Shown here piece after piece: positions 7,351 through 11,820 of a stretch of DNA of 11,820 bases (positions are counted from its first letter, which is position 1; each line of letters starts with the position of its first letter). The DNA is from Caryophanales bacterium UBA3935 (GTDB taxonomy: Bacteria > Bacillota_I > Bacilli_A > ML615J-28 > CAG-698), in the NCBI GenBank assembly GCA_002385755.1, contig DGED01000003.1, positions 3,853 to 15,672 of the forward strand. Reading direction: 5' to 3'. The position numbers were made by a program, and so were the translations under genes. The notes beneath the pieces were generated by a model. That model made no database searches. It was not told the origin of the DNA and saw only the letters and a list, made by a program, of their open reading frames with translations.

Positions 7351-7378
7351 ATTATACTCTTTTTTAAACAAATGTCAA
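7351..7378 (-). promoter_or_regulatory. consensus sigma-A promoter for rpsD
   Basis: On the minus strand TTGACA (7378-7373) and TATAAT (7356-7351) are both perfect matches with a 16-base spacer. The -35 hexamer contains the TGA stop codon of tpiA, so gene end and promoter are fused. Strong expression fits a ribosomal protein gene. Confidence 0.88.
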
Positions 7379-8142
7379 GCGTTTTTGGTTGTCAACGCAA
7401 TATTAATCATCTGCAGAAAATCTTCGCTCTTTAAGCTGGCGCCGCCGATTAACGCGCCGTCGATATGCGGCATGCTCATCAACTCGCCGATATTTTTCAC
7501 GTTGACGCTGCCGCCGTATTGAATCCGAATAGAATCGGCGATATCGTCGCCGTATGCCTCGGCGATATAACGGCGAATAAACCCGCACGTCTCGTTCGCG
7601 ACTTCGCTAGTCGCGGTCCGGCCAGTCCCGATCGCCCAAATGGGTTCGTAGGCGATAACGAGATTCTTAACGTCTTCCGCGGAAAGCCCGGCCAAATCAA
7701 GTTCTAACTGCCGTTTGATAACCTCTTCGGTACGGCCCGCTTCCCTATCGGCGAGCGATTCGCCCACGCATAAAATCGGGACCAGATCATTTTCAAAGGC
7801 TTTATGAAGTTTTTTGTTTATAGCCTCGTCCGTTTCGTTAAACATCGCCCGTCTTTCGCTGTGGCCGATAATAACATAACTTACGTCAATCGACTTTAGC
7901 ATCGACGCCGACACTTCGCCCGTGAAAGCCCCCTCGTCCGCAAAATGCATGTTTTGCGCGCCGACCCGCAAATTCGGACCCTGTCTTTTCACAAGACAAC
8001 GCAAAACGGTAAACTGAGCGCAAATGACGCTGTCGATTTTTTCGATCGCGGGAACTTTATTGGCGACCGCGTATACAAACTGCAAGGCCTCGTCACGGGT
8101 TTTAAACATTTTCCAGTTGCCGGCGATAATCGGTTTTCTCAT
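7375..8142 (-). CDS. tpiA: triose-phosphate isomerase
   Basis: A 255-residue TIM-barrel enzyme interconverting dihydroxyacetone phosphate and glyceraldehyde 3-phosphate in glycolysis; the length is typical. Catalytic elements: N9 and K11 in AGNWKM, H94 in IIGHSERR, E166 in AYEPIWAIGTG (which includes the phosphate-gripping loop 6), YGGSV at 209-213 and GALIGGASL at 229-237. ATG at 8142 is chosen because RKPIIAGNWKM is the family start and AGGTG precedes it; a frame extended ten codons upstream overlaps the end of pgk and is rejected. It follows pgk after 8 bp, so the two form an operon. Its stop overlaps the rpsD -35 element and no terminator is seen after it. Confidence 0.98.
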   Translation of the reverse strand: MRKPIIAGNWKMFKTRDEALQFVYAVANKVPAIEKIDSVICAQFTVLRCLVKRQGPNLRVGAQNMHFADEGAFTGEVSASMLKSIDVSYVIIGHSERRAMFNETDEAINKKLHKAFENDLVPILCVGESLADREAGRTEEVIKRQLELDLAGLSAEDVKNLVIAYEPIWAIGTGRTATSEVANETCGFIRRYIAEAYGDDIADSIRIQYGGSVNVKNIGELMSMPHIDGALIGGASLKSEDFLQMINIALTTKNA

Positions 8143-8150
8143 GAGCTCAC

Positions 8151-9362
8151 CTAATCGCAGCAACAGCAGCATTTATCGTCAATCGCTGCTATTCCCGGCA
8201 ATTCTTTTCCTTCTAACAATTCAAGGCTAGCGCCGCCGCCGGTGGAAATATGGGTGAAGTTTTTTTCAAACCCCATGCCGATCGCCGCAGCCGCGCTGTC
8301 GCCGCCGCCGACGATTGTAATCGCGTCTTGCAATCCGGCGATAATCTTGCAAATTTCTTTGGTCCCGTTGGCGAATTGATCAAATTCAAAAACGCCGGCC
8401 GGGCCGTTCCAGACGACGGTTTTCGCGTCCGAAAGTTCTTTTCTGAACAATTCGATAGTTTGGGGACCAATATCCATTCCCATCATATCCGCGGGAATTT
8501 CATTGGAATTAACGGTAACGGCTTCGGCGTCTTCGGAAAACTCATTCGTCACGACATTATCGATAGGCAGAATGATTTTCCCTTTGCCTTTATCCAAAAG
8601 AGATTTCGCGTAGTCAACATAGTCGGGCTCGCATTTGGATGTCCCGATTTCATATCCCAGGGCTTTAAAGAACGTGTAGGCCATCGCCCCGCAAATCAAT
8701 ATTTTATCGGCTTTGGTTAAGAGATTTTCAATTACCGAAATTTTGTCGCTGACTTTCGCGCCGCCTAAAATCGCGTAAAACGGGCGCCTCGGGTTATCAA
8801 CGGCTTCGCCGATAAATTTGATTTCTTTTTCAAGCAAAAACCCGGCGACGGCGACCTTGCTGTTCGAAGCGATACCGACGTTGGAAGCATGGGCGCGATG
8901 CGCGGTGCCGAAGGCGTCGTTTACGAAAACCTCGCCGAGAGACGCCCAATACTTGCCCAATTCGGGATCATTGCCCGATTCCGCTTTATTGTTCAGGTCT
9001 TCAAAGCGGGTGTTCTCGACCACGATTATATCTTTCTCTTTCATGTTCTTAATGGCGTTTTCCAGTTTCGCGCCTCTCGTCTCGTCAACGAAAGCGACCG
9101 GTCGTTCCAAAAGCTCGCTTAATCTTTCAGCCACCGGACGCAAAGAATTTTTCCGCTTGTCTTCTTCCGACTTTATCCGCCCTAGATGTGAAAATAAAAC
9201 GATCCTGGCGTTTTGGTCCAACACGTACCGGATTGTCGGCAAGGCCTGAACGATCCGATTGTCATCGATGATTTTCCCGTCCTTCATGGGAACGTTGAAA
9301 TCCACCCTAATCAAGACTGTCTTATTCTTCAAATCGACATCTTTGATGGTTTTTTTACTCAT
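8151..9362 (-). CDS. pgk: phosphoglycerate kinase with an unusual five-cysteine C-terminal tail
   Basis: A 403-residue glycolytic kinase transferring phosphate from 1,3-bisphosphoglycerate to ADP. N-domain substrate-binding motifs are RVDFNVPM (19-26), SHLGR (58-62) and [13 protein letters not shown] (148-160); C-domain nucleotide-binding motifs are [11 protein letters not shown] (198-208), NGPAGVFE (319-326), VGGGDSAAA (351-359) and [19 protein letters not shown] (373-391). Enzymes of this family commonly end just after the following A-A-L-N-D-K; here the equivalent IAAIDDK is followed by five consecutive cysteines and Asp (398-403), encoded by TGC/TGT codons immediately before the stop. ATG at 9362 has AAGGAG 6 nt upstream. 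First gene of pgk-tpiA; gapA, gpm and eno are not in the window. Confidence 0.97.
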   Translation of the reverse strand: MSKKTIKDVDLKNKTVLIRVDFNVPMKDGKIIDDNRIVQALPTIRYVLDQNARIVLFSHLGRIKSEEDKRKNSLRPVAERLSELLERPVAFVDETRGAKLENAIKNMKEKDIIVVENTRFEDLNNKAESGNDPELGKYWASLGEVFVNDAFGTAHRAHASNVGIASNSKVAVAGFLLEKEIKFIGEAVDNPRRPFYAILGGAKVSDKISVIENLLTKADKILICGAMAYTFFKALGYEIGTSKCEPDYVDYAKSLLDKGKGKIILPIDNVVTNEFSEDAEAVTVNSNEIPADMMGMDIGPQTIELFRKELSDAKTVVWNGPAGVFEFDQFANGTKEICKIIAGLQDAITIVGGGDSAAAAIGMGFEKNFTHISTGGGASLELLEGKELPGIAAIDDKCCCCCD

Positions 9363-9404
9363 ATCTATCTCCTTATCTATAAAAAATATAATCTTTTTTA
9401 TACA

Positions 9405-9413
9405 AGTATACCA
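9405..9413 (-). promoter_or_regulatory. extended -10 promoter for pgk-tpiA
   Basis: On the minus strand TGGTATACT gives a TATACT -10 (9410-9405) with the extended TGn element directly before it, 42 bp from the pgk ATG. The -35 region is not recognisable, as is common for extended -10 promoters. ACTTTT (9413-9418) and AAAAGT (9425-9430) form an inverted repeat that overlaps the -35 area and could be an operator or simply the end hairpin of the upstream gene. Confidence 0.5.
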
Positions 9414-9437
9414 CTTTTCCCGCTAAAAGTATAGGTT

Positions 9438-9851
9438 TTACTCGAAAAATAAACCGTTTTTATAATCGGTAATTAATAATATTTTATTATACGCGTTTTT
9501 CAAGGCGCGAAAATTTTTGCCCGTTTCCAATAATATTCCGCATTTAAATATTATTATTCCTTGATTGCCGCGGTTTTTGATATCGAGAACATTGGCCCCG
9601 TTAACCCATATTTTATCTTTCCCGAAAACTTTGAAAAATATCATCCCGGAATTAATGTATACCGGGACGTTATAGGAAAATGAAAAGAGTTCCTTCAAAG
9701 CGTCAAGACGCCCCTTTAGCGTCGTTAACTCCCGAAGCAAAAGATTATTAAAGATTTGCCGGGCGGTAAGCCGGTGCGTTTTTTGATAATCGACATTGAT
9801 TTCCAATATTCCGGTTTCAAGTTCGTAAAAATAAAGGGTGTTTTTATTCAT
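9438..9851 (-). CDS. ComK-like competence transcription factor family protein (tentative)
   Basis: A 137-residue protein that resembles the ComK family by eye rather than by a decisive motif. The middle section TTLKGRLDALKELF (43-56), then SYNVPVYINSGMIFF (59-73) and DKIWVN (79-84), followed by a beta-rich IIIFKCGILLET, fits the family pattern of a Gly-Arg element, a K-x-P-I strand, a W-I/V strand and a late F-N-G strand. It is shorter than B. subtilis ComK (about 190). In B. subtilis ComK is the master activator of DNA-uptake genes; no competence gene is nearby. The start is problematic: ATG 9851 follows directly on the T run of the upstream terminator and has no ribosome binding site, while in-frame GTG 9863 lies within the terminator stem with a GGAG about 11 nt before it. 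I use ATG 9851. Alternative: an unrelated hypothetical protein. Confidence 0.55.
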   Translation of the reverse strand: MNKNTLYFYELETGILEINVDYQKTHRLTARQIFNNLLLRELTTLKGRLDALKELFSFSYNVPVYINSGMIFFKVFGKDKIWVNGANVLDIKNRGNQGIIIFKCGILLETGKNFRALKNAYNKILLITDYKNGLFFE

Positions 9852-9876
9852 AAAAAAAGCCACCCATTGGGTGGCT
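9852..9876 (-). terminator. strong terminator after the sugar ABC ATPase gene
   Basis: A perfect 8-bp GC-rich stem (9858-9865 with 9869-9876) with loop ATT is followed on the minus strand by a run of T ending at 9852. It lies 10 bp past the ATPase stop. The next base after the T run begins the ATG of the ComK-like gene. Confidence 0.92.
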
Positions 9877-9885
9877 CCGTTTCAA

Positions 9886-11007
9886 TTAGTATTTCTTGAT
9901 TCTAAGCTCGGTTTCGGGATCGAAGAAGTGACATTTGTTCATATCCAAAGCGAGCTCTAATTCGTCGCCCATATGAATGTCAATTCTCGCGCCGATCTTC
10001 GCAACCATTTCTTGACCGAACATAATTGAGTAAACCAATGTCTCCGCACCCAACAATTCCGCAACGTCAACTTTTACTTTTGCCTTCGATTCGGCGAATT
10101 GCTCCAGTTTGTCGGGAGTGTCGTAAATATCCTCGGGCCTGATTCCTAAAAGAATGGGTTTTTCAATATATTTTTGTTCTTTCAAATATTCCATCTTGCT
10201 TTCAGGAACCTTCAGGCGGCAGTAACCGAGTTTGTGATTCCCCATCTGGAAATAACCGTCTTCAGTGACTTTACCTTCGACAAAGTTCATCGGGGGCGTT
10301 CCGATAAAGCCGCCGACAAATCTGTTGTCGGGGAAATCGTAAATATCTTTCGGGGCCCCGACTTGTTGGATATAGCCGTCTTTCATGACGACGATCCGGG
10401 TTGCCATGGTCATGGCTTCCACCTGGTCGTGAGTAACGTAAATCGTTGTGATTCCAAGTCTTTCCGTAATCTTGATAATTTCCGAGCGCATCTGCACCCT
10501 TAACTTGGCGTCAAGGTTTGATAACGGCTCGTCCATCAAGAACACCTTTGCGTCGCGGACGATCGCTCTTCCGAGCGCGACCCTTTGTCTTTGTCCGCCG
10601 GACAAGGCTTTCGGTTTTCTATCGAGATAGGGTTTGAGACCCAGTATATCGGCGGCGTTTTGCACGCGCCGGTCAATCTCGTCGCGCGAGAATTTTCTTA
10701 ATTTCAACCCGAACGCCATGTTATCATAAACTGACATGTGCGGATAAAGGGCGTAGCTTTGGAAAACCATCGCGATGTTGCGGTCTTTCGGCGCGACGTC
10801 GTTGACGATTTCGTCGTCGATTCTTAATTCACCCGACGTAACGTCTTCGAGCCCGGCGACCATTCGCAAGGTTGTCGTTTTCCCGCAGCCCGAAGGACCG
10901 ACCAAAACGATAAATTCTTTATCCTTGATGTGCAGGTTAAAGTCGGCAACGGCATGGACATTTCCGTCAAAGACTTTATTCAGGTTTTTCATTGTAACAG
11001 TTGCCAT
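9886..11007 (-). CDS. sugar ABC transporter ATP-binding protein (MsmX/UgpC/MalK family)
   Basis: A 373-residue cytoplasmic ATPase subunit that powers carbohydrate-uptake ABC transporters (CUT1 class). Nucleotide-binding domain: Walker A GPSGCGKTT (37-45), Q-loop Q83 in VFQSYALYPH, ABC signature LSGGQRQR (135-142), Walker B VFLMDE (155-160), D-loop SNLDAKLR (163-170) and switch H193 in VTHDQVEAMT. The C-terminal third, from about 235, is the OB/TOBE regulatory domain with LLGIRPEDI and a final HFFDPET. The length is normal for the family. No permease or binding-protein gene lies beside it, as with B. subtilis MsmX, a shared ATPase serving several sugar transporters; that role here is inference. 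ATG at 11007 has GGGAG about 8 nt upstream. Monocistronic, between a strong promoter and a strong terminator, just downstream of a PucR-type regulator gene that may control it. Confidence 0.95.
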   Translation of the reverse strand: MATVTMKNLNKVFDGNVHAVADFNLHIKDKEFIVLVGPSGCGKTTTLRMVAGLEDVTSGELRIDDEIVNDVAPKDRNIAMVFQSYALYPHMSVYDNMAFGLKLRKFSRDEIDRRVQNAADILGLKPYLDRKPKALSGGQRQRVALGRAIVRDAKVFLMDEPLSNLDAKLRVQMRSEIIKITERLGITTIYVTHDQVEAMTMATRIVVMKDGYIQQVGAPKDIYDFPDNRFVGGFIGTPPMNFVEGKVTEDGYFQMGNHKLGYCRLKVPESKMEYLKEQKYIEKPILLGIRPEDIYDTPDKLEQFAESKAKVKVDVAELLGAETLVYSIMFGQEMVAKIGARIDIHMGDELELALDMNKCHFFDPETELRIKKY

Positions 11008-11039
11008 AGTATAATCTCCCTTTCATTTTTATTAACTCA

Positions 11040-11068
11040 ATTATACTATTGTTTATGCCTTTATGCAA
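11040..11068 (-). promoter_or_regulatory. sigma-A promoter for the sugar ABC ATPase gene
   Basis: On the minus strand TTGCAT (11068-11063) and TATAAT (11045-11040) have a 17-base spacer and lie about 33 bp before the ATG. Match to consensus is 4/6 and 6/6. Confidence 0.75.
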
Positions 11069-11083
11069 TGTGCACTTTGCACA
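11069..11083. promoter_or_regulatory. perfect inverted repeat next to the -35, candidate operator
   Basis: TGTGCA-CTT-TGCACA forms a perfect 6-bp inverted repeat with a 3-base centre, abutting the -35 hexamer of the ATPase promoter and 6 bp past the stop of the PucR-type gene. No T run follows on the minus strand, so it does not look like a terminator. Its position suits an activator or repressor site. Which protein binds is not visible; the neighbouring HTH protein is the obvious candidate. Confidence 0.5.
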
Positions 11084-11088
11084 ATAAT

Positions 11089-11718
11089 TTACTTAATCGT
11101 TATCAGCCAGTACATACATAGCGCGTCGTGAAAGTTTTGGATATTCAGGCCCGTGGCGTTTTTAATGTATTCCAGCTTGTTTATCACCGTGTTGCGATGC
11201 ATGTAAACTTCTTTGGCGGTTTTGGTCACGTTCAGATTGTTGCGCAGAAAGGAAAGAATCAATTTTTCAATTTGCGAGTTGTCGCAGATATCTTTAAGAA
11301 CGGGGCGTCTTAGATTCTTAATCTTTTTTATGTCGGTTTTAATTACTTCGAGAATCAGATCGTTGACGTTGGCGAACGCGTATGTTTTTTTCGCTAAAAA
11401 ATCCCGGTAAAAATCATAAAGACCATGAAAATCCTCAACTCGTCGGCTATCGATTTTTCCGCTGTCGAAAGCTTTGGCGATAATGCCGTAATCAATACTC
11501 AATGATAAAAACATCTCTTTAATTACGTCTTGATCTTGGTCAAAGTAAAAGAGCAAATAATCATCGCCGATAACAAACGAATCTTTCGCGTCGAGAGCAT
11601 CGGATAATGTGTTTAGGAAATTGTGATGGTTGTTGGTTTCTTTAAAATTGATTAATATAAACCGGTAGTAGCGATTATTGAGCGGGTAATAGCCGTTATT
11701 AAACAGGTAATTTTTCAT
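11089..11718 (-). CDS. PucR/CdaR-type helix-turn-helix transcriptional regulator, short form
   Basis: A 209-residue protein. Its C-terminal 60 residues are a clear PucR-type HTH: IEKLILSFLRNNLNVTKTAKEVYMHRNTVINKLEYIKNATGLNIQNFHDAL across about 150-200, with the family hallmarks N-L-N-V-x-x-T-A-x-x-x-x-x-H-R-N-T. The N-terminal ~145 residues (FILINFKE at 20-27, FVIGDDYLLFYFD at 48-60) look like a small alpha/beta sensing domain that I cannot name; there is no full PucR or GGDEF-like module. Family members regulate purine, sugar-acid and other catabolic genes. ATG 11718 follows an in-frame TAG by one codon, and no good Shine-Dalgarno precedes it, so expression may be low. It is transcribed toward the sugar ATPase gene but separated by that gene's own promoter; control of that gene is an inference from position. 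Confidence 0.8.
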   Translation of the reverse strand: MKNYLFNNGYYPLNNRYYRFILINFKETNNHHNFLNTLSDALDAKDSFVIGDDYLLFYFDQDQDVIKEMFLSLSIDYGIIAKAFDSGKIDSRRVEDFHGLYDFYRDFLAKKTYAFANVNDLILEVIKTDIKKIKNLRRPVLKDICDNSQIEKLILSFLRNNLNVTKTAKEVYMHRNTVINKLEYIKNATGLNIQNFHDALCMYWLITIK

Positions 11719-11801
11719 TTTCTATGGAAAAACCGCCGCAGCTCGTTTGTCCTCTAGGTAACAGAACCGCTTTCTCCTTTCGAAATTCTATTAATATTAT
11801 A
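11719..11801 (-). promoter_or_regulatory. -10 element and leader of the PucR-type gene
   Basis: TATAAT (11801-11796) is a perfect -10. At a 17-base spacing only the last two bases of the -35 hexamer, CA, fall in the window, which is compatible with TTGACA. The leader to the ATG is about 70 nt and unusually GC-rich at 11733-11767 compared with its surroundings. It carries an AAAGGAG (11780-11774) with no start codon at normal distance. GGAGAAA (11777-11771) can pair with TTTTTCC (11732-11726), closing a stem-loop just upstream of the start. I do not recognise a known riboswitch. Confidence 0.4.
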
Positions 11802-11820
11802 ACATTATTGCCGTGAGTTG

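Noticed and set aside
8143..8172. Upstream extension of tpiA ([10 protein letters not shown])
   Set aside because: It is the out-of-frame reading of the pgk cysteine repeat; the family start RKPIIAGNWKM and a ribosome binding site support ATG 8142.
8250..8720. 156-codon plus-strand open frame
   Set aside because: Lies wholly antisense to phosphoglycerate kinase, has no recognisable domain, and is a by-product of the codon use of the real gene.
8818..9249. 143-codon plus-strand open frame
   Set aside because: Also antisense to pgk, with no ribosome binding site or family resemblance.
11774..11780. AAAGGAG as ribosome binding site of a leader peptide
   Set aside because: No ATG, GTG or TTG lies within a normal distance, so a short leader gene is not supported.
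1..11820. Mobile elements, CRISPR arrays, prophage, toxin-antitoxin or defence modules
   Set aside because: No transposase, integrase, direct-repeat array or small paired genes were seen; nearly every large frame is a recognised housekeeping gene.

Overview
The window reads as a chromosomal housekeeping segment from a spore-forming member of the Bacillota, most likely class Bacilli. The evidence is an alpha/beta-type small acid-soluble spore protein, a zinc-less Bacillus-type ribosomal protein S4, strong AGGAGG-type ribosome binding sites, consensus sigma-A promoters and a ComK-like gene. TGA is used as a stop in at least four genes (trmH-like, the small membrane protein, nifS, tpiA) and Trp is TGG, so the mycoplasma code does not apply. 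From memory, B. subtilis has the same cluster sspA - thiI - nifZ/iscS - ... - ytsP - ... - rpsD, so 3200-7190 looks like a condensed version of an ancestral Bacilli block. The exact clade cannot be fixed from this window.

Layout, left to right; every gene except one is on the minus strand. 1-1690: a DUF255/YyaL-type thioredoxin-fold protein whose 3' end lies outside the window. 1798-3095: a two-gene unit (small three-helix membrane protein, then a SpoU/TrmH 2'-O-methyltransferase with a 4-bp ATGA overlap) ending in a strong AT-rich hairpin. 3200-3433: SASP gene with its own terminator. 3567-5907: nifS-type cysteine desulfurase and thiI, overlapping by 8 bp, a sulfur-donor/acceptor pair for s4U in tRNA (and perhaps thiamine thiazole). 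6033-6554: free methionine-(R)-sulfoxide reductase, the only plus-strand gene, divergent from nifS and convergent with rpsD across a shared bidirectional terminator. 6591-7344: rpsD with a ~150-nt structured leader that is a good candidate for S4 autoregulation. 7375-9362: pgk-tpiA glycolytic operon. 9438-9851: ComK-like gene whose start codon directly abuts the terminator of the upstream gene. 9886-11007: MsmX/UgpC-type sugar ABC ATPase. 11089-11718: short PucR/CdaR-type HTH regulator. 11719-11820: its leader and -10 element.

No stretch over 300 bases lacks a gene. I saw no insertion sequence, CRISPR array, tRNA or rRNA, prophage gene or attachment site. I do not see an undescribed multi-gene system here. 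The points most worth a second look are small-scale: a five-cysteine tail on phosphoglycerate kinase, the terminator/start-codon fusion at the ComK-like gene, the rpsD leader with mutually exclusive pairings, a perfect inverted repeat next to the sugar-ATPase promoter, and an apparent non-canonical start in the methionine sulfoxide reductase gene.
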